From positions 1 through 64,000 of the forward strand of contig CAIXFN010000073.1 in the NCBI GenBank assembly GCA_903918755.1: a stretch of DNA of 64,000 bases. The letters are read 5' to 3'. The notes beneath the pieces are model-generated. The model saw only the letters and a list, made by a program, of their open reading frames with translations, ran no database searches and had not been told where the DNA came from. This DNA is from an uncultured Pedosphaera sp. (GTDB lineage: Bacteria; Verrucomicrobiota; Verrucomicrobiia; Limisphaerales; Pedosphaeraceae). Position numbers and translations under genes: made by a program. Shown in pieces: positions 16,071 to 24,909 of this stretch (the first letter of the stretch is position 1; each line of letters opens with the position of its first letter).

Positions 16071-17441
16071 ATGACCTTAACTGAAAAGATAATGGCACGC
16101 GCTGCGGGCAAGAGCCGTGTGGAGGCGGGAGATAATGTCTGGGTATCGGCGGATGTGCTGATGACGCATGATGTGTGCGGGCCTGGGACGATTGGCGTGT
16201 TCAAGCGCGAATTTGGTCAAAACGCGAAAGTGTGGGACCGCCAGAAGGTGGTCATCATTCCCGACCATTACATTTTTACCGCGGATTCGAAATCGAACCG
16301 CAACGTGGACATTCTGCGTGATTTCGTCAAAGAGCAGGGCATTCCTTATTTTTACGATGTGATCGACGATCCGTCCGGTCATTGGGTGTTTGATCCGGCC
16401 AAAGGGCTGACCAACCGGCAATATGGCTCGAACTACGCCGGGGTTTGTCACACCGCGCTGCCGCAAAAGGGGCATACCCGCCCGGGCGAGATTCTTTTTG
16501 GCACGGATTCCCATACCTGCATGGCGGGGGCGTTCAATCAATTTGCCACGGGGATCGGCAATACGGACGCGGGATTCGTGATGGGCACGGGCAAGCTGTT
16601 GCTGAAAGTGCCCGAGACCATGCACTTCCGGCTCGAAGGGGCGCTGCAACCGGGCGTGATGGCAAAGGATGTCATCCTGCATTGCATCGGGGAAATCGGA
16701 TTTGATGGGGCGACCTACCGGGCTTTGCAATTTGATGGACCGGGAGTGGCGAACCTGACGATGGATGACCGCATGACCATTGCCAACATGGCGATCGAAG
16801 CGGGAGGAAAGAACGCGATGTTCGAGTTCGACGCGCAAACGAAGGCATTCGTGGATTACCGCTGCAAGTTGAATGGCACCAAGGCTACCTACGAACCGGT
16901 GGAGCGGGATGCCACCGAGAAATTTGTCTACGAACACGTGGTGGATTTGTCCAAGTTGGAGCCGACTGTGGCCTGCCATCCCGACCCCGGCCAACGCAAA
17001 CGCGCGAAGGACTTGGGCGAGGTCAAGCTGGACCGGGCGTACATCGGATCGTGCACCGGAGGCAAAACCAGTGATTTTCTGGAGTTCGCGCGGGTGCTGC
17101 GGGGCAAGCAGGTGGTCATTACCACGTTTGGAGTGCCGGCGACGCCCGAGATCGTGCATGATTTGCAAACCGCGCGCTGGGGTGACCAGACGGTCTGGCA
17201 AATCCTGGTGGCGGCAGGCGTGCAAATGACCGAGAACGCTGGGTGTGCCGCCTGTCTGGGCGGTCCGGTGGATACCTTCGGCCGGATGAACTCGCCGATG
17301 AAATGCATCAGCGCTACGAACCGCAATTTTCCCGGCCGGATGGGCCACAAGGAATCGCAGGTGTTTCTGGCCTCGCCAGCCACCGTGGCGGCCAGCGCCT
17401 TGACGGGCCGGATCACCGACCCGCGGGACTATTGGAATTAA
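16071..17441 (+). CDS. leuC: 3-isopropylmalate dehydratase large subunit (aconitase superfamily)
   Basis: 456 residues. [4Fe-4S] cysteines are C328 in IGSCTGGK and C392/C395 in AGCAACLGG; FGTDSHTCMAGAFNQFATG and NRNFPGRMG are further family motifs. The enzyme isomerises 2- and 3-isopropylmalate in leucine synthesis together with a separate small subunit (LeuD), which is not in this window. The G-S-C-T-G-G-K form and length also fit the homoaconitase-like branch, so substrate is not certain. It takes the place where mnmE often follows jag. Its last 29 bases overlap the convergent SGNH gene. Confidence 0.9.
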   Translation: MTLTEKIMARAAGKSRVEAGDNVWVSADVLMTHDVCGPGTIGVFKREFGQNAKVWDRQKVVIIPDHYIFTADSKSNRNVDILRDFVKEQGIPYFYDVIDDPSGHWVFDPAKGLTNRQYGSNYAGVCHTALPQKGHTRPGEILFGTDSHTCMAGAFNQFATGIGNTDAGFVMGTGKLLLKVPETMHFRLEGALQPGVMAKDVILHCIGEIGFDGATYRALQFDGPGVANLTMDDRMTIANMAIEAGGKNAMFEFDAQTKAFVDYRCKLNGTKATYEPVERDATEKFVYEHVVDLSKLEPTVACHPDPGQRKRAKDLGEVKLDRAYIGSCTGGKTSDFLEFARVLRGKQVVITTFGVPATPEIVHDLQTARWGDQTVWQILVAAGVQMTENAGCAACLGGPVDTFGRMNSPMKCISATNRNFPGRMGHKESQVFLASPATVAASALTGRITDPRDYWN

Positions 17442-18234
17442 GCGGGTCCATTCGGCGGGTTCCGAGCACCTTGTCCAGCAGGGGCAGGAGGGCGGCCTGC
17501 AAATTCGTGTAGGCGGCCGGCCGCAGGTGCAGGGTGTCCTCGTAATATTCCTGCTGCGGGCTGCCCTCAGGGGGCGGCGACAGCAAGTTGACCGTGTCCA
17601 GAATCACCACCCCTGATTTCGAAGCAAACTGGCGGGATAGTTCATTATTGATTTCCTGCACCGCGGTCGCAATCCGAGGGCTCCAAAACAGGCGTCGCTG
17701 CCAATCAACGGGTCCGGGTGGAAAAATCAAGGTGACCACCACGCCAGCCCCCTGGTCCTGGCACTCGCGAACCATGGCAACCAGGTTGGAGAGGCACTGA
17801 GTCTGAATCGTCGGAGCGGACCGGGGGAGCACCCCGATGGCCTTGAGGTCGTTGATGCCCGCCTGGATAACCACCACGGCGGGATGTTCCTCCGTCAAGA
17901 GGCGGCGGGTGCGGAGCAGCACCTGGGCGGTGGTTTCTCCTCCGACCCCCGCGTTGATGGTCTGGAAACGGTCAGCCAGTAAAGCTGGCCACTGTTCCGC
18001 CCGGGAATCACCAAGGAAAAGCACCCGCATGCCGCCGGGATTTCCCGTATGTCGCGCCGGACTCCAAGTGTTCAACTGCAAACGAACGGCCAGTTCGCGT
18101 CCGTAAAAGTAGCGCGCGGTCAGGATCAGCAGGGCAGCAACGACCACGCCAAAACCAATCGCCGCGAGGAGCGTCAAGGCCAGGTTGCGACCGCGACCGC
18201 GACCGCGAAGGGCGGATGGCGGCGGTGGCTTCAT
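17413..18234 (-). CDS. membrane-anchored SGNH/GDSL hydrolase
   Basis: 273 residues: a basic N-terminus, a signal-anchor helix (about 17-40, LALTLLAAIGFGVVVAALLI) and an SGNH domain with FLGDSRAEQW (S77), INAGVGGETT, QAGINDLKAIG and a C-terminal DTLHLRP carrying the catalytic Asp and His. Such enzymes remove or transfer O-acyl groups on cell-surface glycans. Its start overlaps the acyltransferase-3 stop by four bases (18231-18234), so it is the second gene of a coupled pair, equivalent to the two halves of fused OatA-like AT3-SGNH proteins. Its 3' end overlaps leuC. Confidence 0.88.
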   Translation of the reverse strand: MKPPPPSALRGRGRGRNLALTLLAAIGFGVVVAALLILTARYFYGRELAVRLQLNTWSPARHTGNPGGMRVLFLGDSRAEQWPALLADRFQTINAGVGGETTAQVLLRTRRLLTEEHPAVVVIQAGINDLKAIGVLPRSAPTIQTQCLSNLVAMVRECQDQGAGVVVTLIFPPGPVDWQRRLFWSPRIATAVQEINNELSRQFASKSGVVILDTVNLLSPPPEGSPQQEYYEDTLHLRPAAYTNLQAALLPLLDKVLGTRRMDPLNSNSPAGR

Positions 18235-19331
18235 CCGACTTTTGCGGTCGGTTTTTGGTATTTGGACATGAACGGCTGTTCCAGAAAGCGAAAACTAAGG
18301 GCCCCGAAGGGGATGGCCAGCAGGCTGCCGAACGGATGCCAGAAGGTCGGCAGGAAGCCGCCGATGGTCAGGGGTTGTTGCCAGAGGTAAATCGAATACG
18401 TGCGGTTCCCCAGAAAATGCAGGGCGTCCCCGATGCGGTTCCGAGGGGCCAATCCCCGGATATAACAACCCAGGCAACCGGCCACGAGGAGGGTTCCGGC
18501 GAGAATCACCGGAGTCTTGCGCGCGAGCAGCATGGCCGGTCCCAAGGCCAGAAATGACAACGCCCCCGCCCAGACCAGGCCCGGGGCCAGGGCGGCGGCG
18601 CGGCGCGGAAAAAGCTCCCGCAGGAATTCCGCGAAAAATCCCGCCATCATCGGCCAGACGGCGACTTGAAAAGTGTAGGCGTTGTAGGTGTCGGTGGATT
18701 TGTTGATCACGGAAATTCCGCCGGACAGCAGGACGAGGAGAATCCCGCCCCAGACGGCGGCCCGCCGGAGAGGGGAGCGTCCGCCGGCGAAGAAAATGAG
18801 GGGGGCGAGGAGATAGAATTGCATTTCACAGGCCAGGCTCCAGAGGTGGCCGGTGAGGTTTTCGCCCGAGCCTTCGTCGCTCACCAGGAAATAGTTGTGA
18901 TAATACAGCAGGGAACTCGGCAGATTACGAAAGAGGGAATGCTGGAAAACCGGCGGAGCGATGAGCAGGACGAGCAGGACCATGGCCGCCAGGTAAAAAT
19001 ATTTGGCGGGGATCAGCCGTTTGATGCGGCGAAACCAGAAATACCGCGATCCGGCCAACCAACCCGTCGGACCGCGGGTCAGGGAGCGATACACAAGAAT
19101 GCCGGAAATAAAAAAAAACAGATTCACTCCGGCGCGGCCAATTCCGGGGACGCGGCCGGTAAAGAAGAACCCATGGGACGCGAGCACCAGCAACAAGGCC
19201 AGGCCGCGCCACTGGTCCAGGGCGCGGTCACCCGGGGATTGGCCGACCGAGAACACCCGGGGAGCAGCCTGCGGGAGGGCGGCGGGGGCAATGGCAGGCG
19301 GTCGCGCGTTCGGGCTGGCCATTTCAGTCAT
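18231..19331 (-). CDS. acyltransferase 3 (AT3) family membrane protein
   Basis: I choose the ATG at 19329-19331 (366 residues); a start at 19367 adds 12 residues. About ten transmembrane helices follow a cytoplasmic tail of about 40 residues. Family marks are RGLALLLVLASHGFFF with the conserved histidine, FFFISGILVYRSL, YFWFRRIKRLIPAKYF with the R-R-x-x-R-L-x-P motif, and LWSLACEMQFYLLAP. AT3 proteins carry acetyl or acyl groups across the inner membrane onto glycans or lipids. Coupled to the SGNH gene downstream, it probably modifies a surface polysaccharide, which fits the O-antigen-ligase-like gene diverging from it. Confidence 0.88.
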   Translation of the reverse strand: MTEMASPNARPPAIAPAALPQAAPRVFSVGQSPGDRALDQWRGLALLLVLASHGFFFTGRVPGIGRAGVNLFFFISGILVYRSLTRGPTGWLAGSRYFWFRRIKRLIPAKYFYLAAMVLLVLLIAPPVFQHSLFRNLPSSLLYYHNYFLVSDEGSGENLTGHLWSLACEMQFYLLAPLIFFAGGRSPLRRAAVWGGILLVLLSGGISVINKSTDTYNAYTFQVAVWPMMAGFFAEFLRELFPRRAAALAPGLVWAGALSFLALGPAMLLARKTPVILAGTLLVAGCLGCYIRGLAPRNRIGDALHFLGNRTYSIYLWQQPLTIGGFLPTFWHPFGSLLAIPFGALSFRFLEQPFMSKYQKPTAKVG

Positions 19332-19492
19332 GGGGGTTGAAATTATCGGCGATGCGAAGGGAGTCAATGAGTTTTACCCGGATCTGATCAAACCAGCGGC
19401 CGGGTTGGCCAATACGGCTTTACTTGGGGCGGGTAGTGCAGCAATTTAGACGCCACGATCGGCTTTGGCGGACGGGCCGGGTGAGCGACTCA

Positions 19493-21406
19493 ATGGATCG
19501 AGAAAAATTGGATGGCTGGTGTGAAAAAGGGATTCTGGGCCTGGTGCTCGCGATCCTGACGGCGGCGCCATTGTTGTTTGGCGGCACGGGCGAGCCGGTG
19601 GTCTTTGGCGGGGCAACCGGAGCCTGGCATTTTCTGCCGCTGCAGGCCTTGACCCTCGGCGTGATCATTTTGTGGGGCGCCCGGATCTGGCTGGCGCCGC
19701 GGGCGAAATTCCTTTGGCCGCCCATCTGCTGGGTGGTGCTCGCATTTGTAATTTACGCCGGAATTCGCTATGCGCAGGCGGAGGTGGAATACCCAGCGCG
19801 GCTGGAACTCATCCAGATTACGGTCTACGCGCTCCTGTTCCTGGCCATTTTGAACAATTTGCACGGTCAGTGGGCCACGCAAATCATTTCCCTCACCTTG
19901 GTGGCCACCGCCATGGTCATTGCCTTTTATGCGATTTATCAATGCGTGATGAAGTATCCCCGGGTTTGGAATGTGGCCAGTCCGTATCCGGGACGCGGCA
20001 GCGGCACGTTCATCAATCCCAATAATCTGGCGGCCTACCTCGAATTGATACTGCCGGCGACGATCTGTTTTTTGCTGGCCGGACGGTTGGGGCAGATAAC
20101 CAAAGTGGCGCTGGGATACGCCGCCTTGGTTATCCTGGGGGGGATTGGCGTTTCGGCCTCGCGTGGCGGGTGTCTGAGCACCGCCCTTATGTTAATCGTG
20201 CTTTGCGGCGTCCTGCTCAGTCAGCGTAATTATCGCCTGCAGGCGGGATTGCTCCTGCTGGTGTTGGGAGGAATCGGGTGGCTGGTCTGGCCCCGGATGA
20301 GCATGCTCCAGGCGCGCTTGACGGGAGCCAGCGCCGGGAACTACGCCGGGGATACGCGGTGGTATATTTGGCGGGCGGCCTTCGACATCTGGCGGGACCA
20401 TCCGGTGTGGGGGGTGGGTCCGGCGCAATTTGATGCCTGGTTTCCGGCGTACCGTCCGGTGGAGGTGCAGATGCGCCCGTTGCTGGCCCATAACGACTAC
20501 CTGAATACCCTGGCAGACTACGGCTTGGTGGGGGCGGTGTTGGTGGCGGCGGCCGTGGTCCTGCTCGGCGCCGGCGTGGTCGGGACATGGCGGCACGTCC
20601 GGGGGGCGCGGGATGATTTCGCCCGCAAGCAAAGTAGCAAGTTTGCCTTCACCTTGGGGGCGTTGGGGGGATTGCTGGCAATTTTGATCCACGCTTTTCT
20701 GGATTATAATCTGCATGTTCCCGCGGTGGCCTTGGTGGCGGTGACCTGGATGGCGCTGCTCAGCAGTCAGTGGCGGTTTGCTACCGAAAGATTCTGGTAC
20801 ACGGCCGGGATTCCCCTCCGGTTGGTGGCGACGCTGGTTTTGCTGGCCAGTCTGGCCGGTCTGGCGAAAGCGGGTTGGCGCGGGGCGCAGGAAAGCGCCG
20901 CGCTGGACCTGGCAGGCCAACAGCCAGCCTTTTCCCATGCGCAAATTGCCGCCTTCCAAAAGGCGGCGGCGGTGGAGCCGGCAAATCCGGAGACCGCCTT
21001 TTATTTGGGCGAGTGTTATCGCCGGAAAAGCTTCGAAGGCAGCGATGAATACCCCCAGTTGGCCCGACAAGCCATGGATTGGTACCGGCGGGGGATGGTG
21101 CTCAATCCGCAAGGCGGCAACAACTGGCTGGGTTACGGCCAATGCGTGGATTGGGTGGCGCCTCAGGCAGGGGCGCGCGGGGAGGATTCCCTGCCTTATT
21201 TCCAGCGGGCGCTCGAACTTGATCCGAATGGCCAGTTCACCAGCTTCATTCTGGGCTGGCACTATGTGAATGCCGGGGATTATGCCGCAGCGCGCACCTG
21301 TTTTGAGCGGGCAAGGTCCCTGACTTGGAATACCAATGAGGAAGCCCGGGAATATCTGGGGGTCGTTGATCGACGGATGCGGGAAGCCGCCGGCAGCGAA
21401 AAATAG
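19493..21406 (+). CDS. O-antigen ligase/polymerase-like membrane protein with C-terminal TPRs
   Basis: 637 residues from the ATG at 19493 (MDREKLDGWCEKGILG); the frame is open from 19424. About 12 transmembrane segments cover residues 15-470. The Wzy/WaaL-type signature is visible as GTFINPNNLAAYLELILP, SASRGGCLS and the periplasmic loop FDIWRDHPVWGVGPAQFDAWFP with HNDYLNTLADYG. The last 150 residues are a soluble TPR region (AAVEPANPETAFYLGECYRR, ALELDPNGQFTSFILGWHYV). It would polymerise or ligate surface glycan repeats in the periplasm. The bitopic TPR tail suggests a scaffold role. It diverges from the AT3/SGNH pair. Confidence 0.87.
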   Translation: MDREKLDGWCEKGILGLVLAILTAAPLLFGGTGEPVVFGGATGAWHFLPLQALTLGVIILWGARIWLAPRAKFLWPPICWVVLAFVIYAGIRYAQAEVEYPARLELIQITVYALLFLAILNNLHGQWATQIISLTLVATAMVIAFYAIYQCVMKYPRVWNVASPYPGRGSGTFINPNNLAAYLELILPATICFLLAGRLGQITKVALGYAALVILGGIGVSASRGGCLSTALMLIVLCGVLLSQRNYRLQAGLLLLVLGGIGWLVWPRMSMLQARLTGASAGNYAGDTRWYIWRAAFDIWRDHPVWGVGPAQFDAWFPAYRPVEVQMRPLLAHNDYLNTLADYGLVGAVLVAAAVVLLGAGVVGTWRHVRGARDDFARKQSSKFAFTLGALGGLLAILIHAFLDYNLHVPAVALVAVTWMALLSSQWRFATERFWYTAGIPLRLVATLVLLASLAGLAKAGWRGAQESAALDLAGQQPAFSHAQIAAFQKAAAVEPANPETAFYLGECYRRKSFEGSDEYPQLARQAMDWYRRGMVLNPQGGNNWLGYGQCVDWVAPQAGARGEDSLPYFQRALELDPNGQFTSFILGWHYVNAGDYAAARTCFERARSLTWNTNEEAREYLGVVDRRMREAAGSEK

Positions 21407-21462
21407 TCTGAGCGGACAGGCGGGTTTGCGGTGTTGCGGGACAATATTTGCAGATAATTCCG

Positions 21463-21491
21463 TTGACAGTCGGGGGTGAGAGAGGTTAAAT
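21463..21491 (+). promoter_or_regulatory. strong sigma-70-type promoter of the FecR-domain gene
   Basis: TTGACA (21463-21468), a 17-base spacer and TTAAAT (21486-21491). It lies about 47 bases before the ATG at 21538. Confidence 0.7.
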
Positions 21492-21537
21492 GAAAGGAGT
21501 TAGAAAATAATAAAAGAAATCACACGTTAAATTTCCT

Positions 21538-22470
21538 ATGAATACGCCACTTCGAACCATTACCAGCTTGTTCGCCGTCGCCCTGGCGATGGTTGCCGCC
21601 GCGCTACCGGTTAAAGCGGCGGATGAGAATGTTCGCGTCGCCCGGGTCATCAAGGTCAAACAGGCACAATATAAGTCGATCGGCCAAACCCAATGGCGGA
21701 CGCTTTCAGTGGGAGATAAGATTTCCCCAGGCGGTTGGATTCGGACCAGCGCGGATGGGTCAGTGGATTTGCGTTTGGGTGAGTCCCCGGTTACCGCGCC
21801 CACCCGGTTGGGGGTCTCGAGCCCGGCATCCGCCACTCTTTATAGTGCGCAGGAAAACTCGGACAATCTGGTGCATGTGTTCGGTAGCACCTTGGTGGGA
21901 ATTGAAAAACTGGTGGAGATGAACACCGGAATTGACCGGGTGACTGAGACCGAGCTAAACCTTAAGCAGGGGAAAATCCTTGGGAATGTCAAGAAGCTCT
22001 CCGCCGCCTCCAAATATGAAGTGAAACTTCCGACCGGTGTCGCCGGTATCCGCGGCAGCACCTATGTCATGAGTTCTGACGGCACGATCACCATGATCAC
22101 GGGTTCCGCAGTGGTCACCATGCTCATCCCGGTGCCGGGTGGCAATGGTGCCACGGTTACCCAGACCTTTACGATTAACGCCGGTGAGACTTTCAATCCG
22201 AACGTGGTGGTTCTGGCTGTGCAAAACGCGGCCGCCGCCGCCGCCGCCGCTGGGAATACCCCGGATCAAATCGTTGCCGCCGCGCAAGACGCTTTGACTC
22301 GATTGGCTGCCTTGCCGAAGGATGCCGTGGGTTCGCCGGAAACTACGACCCCCCCTGACCAAGAATTGATTGCCGAGCAGCAGGCTCTGGATTTGAGTCG
22401 AGACGCGTCCGCGCCCTCCACCACGGTTCTGGCTCCCAATCAGACGGTCGTTTACGTTTCGCCGAAGTAA
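21538..22470 (+). CDS. secreted FecR-domain protein
   Basis: 310 residues with a signal peptide (about 1-27, ending PVKAAD). A beta-rich region with SVGDKISPGGWIRTSADGSV and LNLKQGKILGNVKKL followed by PTGVAGIRGSTYV is the FecR fold used by periplasmic FecR and by secreted relatives in PVC bacteria and cyanobacteria. No anti-sigma membrane helix is present, so it is not a classical sigma regulator. A run of seven GCC codons near 22231 encodes an Ala tract before a Pro/Thr-rich tail. The gene has its own promoter and terminator, and the CHASE2 cyclase follows; FecR and CHASE2-cyclase pairs recur in several phyla. Confidence 0.88.
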   Translation: MNTPLRTITSLFAVALAMVAAALPVKAADENVRVARVIKVKQAQYKSIGQTQWRTLSVGDKISPGGWIRTSADGSVDLRLGESPVTAPTRLGVSSPASATLYSAQENSDNLVHVFGSTLVGIEKLVEMNTGIDRVTETELNLKQGKILGNVKKLSAASKYEVKLPTGVAGIRGSTYVMSSDGTITMITGSAVVTMLIPVPGGNGATVTQTFTINAGETFNPNVVVLAVQNAAAAAAAAGNTPDQIVAAAQDALTRLAALPKDAVGSPETTTPPDQELIAEQQALDLSRDASAPSTTVLAPNQTVVYVSPK

Positions 22471-22514
22471 ACCAGGAAGACCCGGCTTGGGCCGGTTTTC
22501 CATTGCTTTCCAGA

Positions 22515-22546
22515 CAGAGCAGCCTTGTGCTGCTCTGTTTTTTTTT
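22515..22546 (+). terminator. rho-independent terminator between fecR-like and cyclase genes
   Basis: Nine-base perfect stem CAGAGCAGC/GCTGCTCTG with a five-base loop and nine T residues. It ends 14 bases before the cyclase start, so the cyclase needs read-through or a promoter inside this short gap. Confidence 0.92.
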
Positions 22547-22559
22547 ATAGGTTGGACGT

Positions 22560-24887
22560 GTGAACCCGACGAAAGTTTTCCAACACAAGCCCGTTTGGAT
22601 TGCGGCGGTTTTTCTCGCGCTGGTTTGCGCAGTGCACTTATCCCACCGGGAGTTCTTGGAGCGGCTGGAGTTGGTCACCTACGATTTTCGGTTCCAGACG
22701 GCCATCAAATTTCCTTCGCTGGTAGCCACCAACTTTGGGTTTGTGGATATTGGGGAGCAGGACATCAAGGATGTCGGGGAAGGGAAATACGGCTATAAAT
22801 TTGGGCTATATTGGCCGCGACAAGTCTATGGTCGCGCCGCGCGGGAATTGGATGTGCAAGGAGCGAAAGTCGTGGCCTTCGATGTGCTTTTTGCCGGGCT
22901 TCGCCAGGATCATGAGCAGATCATCACGAATGATGACCAACCGTCGATCACTTCGGATCAATATTTTGCCGACATCATCAGCCGGGCCGGAAACGTGATC
23001 GTTGCCGCTGAAGCGCGCACTTTGCCGGCACCCCTGTTTCGGGAGAATGCGCTGGCGGTGGGTGATATTTCGGCGGATGTGGATGTGGACGGGGTGTTGC
23101 GGCGGGCGCGGGCCTTTCAAATGTATCGAATTTGGAATCCGCGATTGCAGAAGCAACTGGCGGAAGATCCGGCGATCCGCGCCAAACTCGATGAGGCGGA
23201 GATCGGTCGAACCAATCTGCATTTTCCCCGGCCGGATGGCGCGGACCCAATCGATCTCCCGTTGGATGCCCAAGGACGCTTTGACCTGGAAGACATCACC
23301 AACAGCATTCCTCCGGGGGAATCGCGATTCCAAAAGCCATTTACGGATGAACGGGTCTGGCACATGGGGGTGGCGATTGCCTCCCGGGAATTGGGCTTGG
23401 ATTTGGGTAAGGCCGTAATCGAATTGGAACGGGGAAGGATCACCTTGCCCGGTAGCAATGGTGTGACGCGGGTTATTCCCGTGGACCAAAACGGCTATTT
23501 TTTCATCAATTGGATGCTGCCCGTGAATCATCCCCAGCTTTTTGACCAGTCTTTTGGCCGCTTATTGCAGAATGATTATGACCGTGCCAAGGCCCGGAGG
23601 GAAGGGAAGGAAATCCTAGTTGAACCGGTTTGGAAAAATCGCCTGGCGGTAGTGGGATCTTCCGCCACGGGAAACGACTTGAATGATACGGGGCCCACTC
23701 CCTTGCGCAAAAAGGATTCCCTCGTGAGCAAGCATTGGAATGTGGCCAATTCCATCATTACCAATCAATTTGTGGGCCGATCCCCGGGTTGGCTGGAGTT
23801 GCTCCTCATTTGCCTGCTGGGGGCGGGATCGGCGCTCATCACAATCAAATGCCGGCCGCGCAACGCCGCATTGGGGGTCGTCGCTTTGCTGGTGGCCTAC
23901 GTTTTCCTTTGTTTTGCGGTTTTTGTGAAGAGCCATTTCTGGCTCCCCTTGATCATGCCCGCTTTCGGGGGAGGATTTGGTTGCTTTGTGGTGGAGACGG
24001 TTTACCTGGTGATCTTTGAGCAGCAAGACAAGAAGCGGGTGAAGGGGGTTTTCGGCAAGATTGTCTCGCCGCATGTCGTGGATGAGCTGTTGACGATGGA
24101 AAATCTGGCCCTGGCGGGCACGCGGCGGGAATTAACGGTGATGTTTTCCGATATCCGGGGTTTTACCGAACTGACGGATGTGAATCGCGATAACACCGAG
24201 GCTTTCATCAAGGAGCACAATTTGACCGGGGCGGAGGCCGACGCCGCGCGGGAAGAGTCGGCCAGTGAAACCCTGAAAACCGTCAATCGATACCTTTCCG
24301 TAGTCGCGGAACAGGTCATCGCCAACGAGGGATTGGTGGATAAATTCATCGGCGATTGCGTCATGGCTTTCTGGGGCGCTCCGGTCACCAATCCCCGGCA
24401 TGCTTTATGCGCGGTGAAAGCCGCCTTGGGGGCCCAGCGGGCGGTGGCGGATCTGAATCGCGAACGGGAGGAGGACAACGTCCGGATTGACGCGGAAAAT
24501 CTGGAACGGGTGGCGGCGGGGCAGCCCAAGCTACCGCGCAAGCCGACCCTTTCCGTCGGAACCGGACTGAACACCGGGACCGTGACGGTGGGTTTAATGG
24601 GCTGGGAAAACCATCTGGTGAATTACACCGTCTTCGGACGGGAGGTCAACATTGCCAGCCGTTTGGAAGGCGTGTCCGGACGCGGCCGGGTGATTATCAG
24701 CCGGGCTACTTTGGACCAGATCATGGCCGCGGATCCGGAGTTGGGGGCCAGTTGCGTGCGGCTGGACCCGGTCCACGTAAAAGGGATCCGCGATGATGTT
24801 GAGATTTTCGAGGTGCCCTGGCGGACCGGCAAATACGCGCCCCCCCCGATCCCCGCGCCACCGGTGGTGCCCTCGGCGCCGTCGTGA
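22560..24887 (+). CDS. CHASE2-domain class III adenylate/guanylate cyclase
   Basis: 775 residues from GTG 22560. A single N-terminal membrane helix (about 12-28) is followed by an extracytoplasmic CHASE2 domain (about 35-395), two or three helices (about 405-480) and a cytoplasmic class III cyclase. Metal-binding aspartates are D531 in VMFSDIRGF and D599 in KFIGDCVM; NYTVFGREVNIASRLEG supplies the transition-state Asn/Arg. The enzyme should make cAMP or cGMP in response to an envelope signal. The two aspartates are 68 residues apart, about 24 more than usual, because of an acidic insertion (ADAAREESASETL). A Pro-rich tail ends the protein. Confidence 0.92.
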   Translation: MNPTKVFQHKPVWIAAVFLALVCAVHLSHREFLERLELVTYDFRFQTAIKFPSLVATNFGFVDIGEQDIKDVGEGKYGYKFGLYWPRQVYGRAARELDVQGAKVVAFDVLFAGLRQDHEQIITNDDQPSITSDQYFADIISRAGNVIVAAEARTLPAPLFRENALAVGDISADVDVDGVLRRARAFQMYRIWNPRLQKQLAEDPAIRAKLDEAEIGRTNLHFPRPDGADPIDLPLDAQGRFDLEDITNSIPPGESRFQKPFTDERVWHMGVAIASRELGLDLGKAVIELERGRITLPGSNGVTRVIPVDQNGYFFINWMLPVNHPQLFDQSFGRLLQNDYDRAKARREGKEILVEPVWKNRLAVVGSSATGNDLNDTGPTPLRKKDSLVSKHWNVANSIITNQFVGRSPGWLELLLICLLGAGSALITIKCRPRNAALGVVALLVAYVFLCFAVFVKSHFWLPLIMPAFGGGFGCFVVETVYLVIFEQQDKKRVKGVFGKIVSPHVVDELLTMENLALAGTRRELTVMFSDIRGFTELTDVNRDNTEAFIKEHNLTGAEADAAREESASETLKTVNRYLSVVAEQVIANEGLVDKFIGDCVMAFWGAPVTNPRHALCAVKAALGAQRAVADLNREREEDNVRIDAENLERVAAGQPKLPRKPTLSVGTGLNTGTVTVGLMGWENHLVNYTVFGREVNIASRLEGVSGRGRVIISRATLDQIMAADPELGASCVRLDPVHVKGIRDDVEIFEVPWRTGKYAPPPIPAPPVVPSAPS

Positions 24888-24909
24888 CCTGCCATCCTGC
24901 CTCCCGGGG

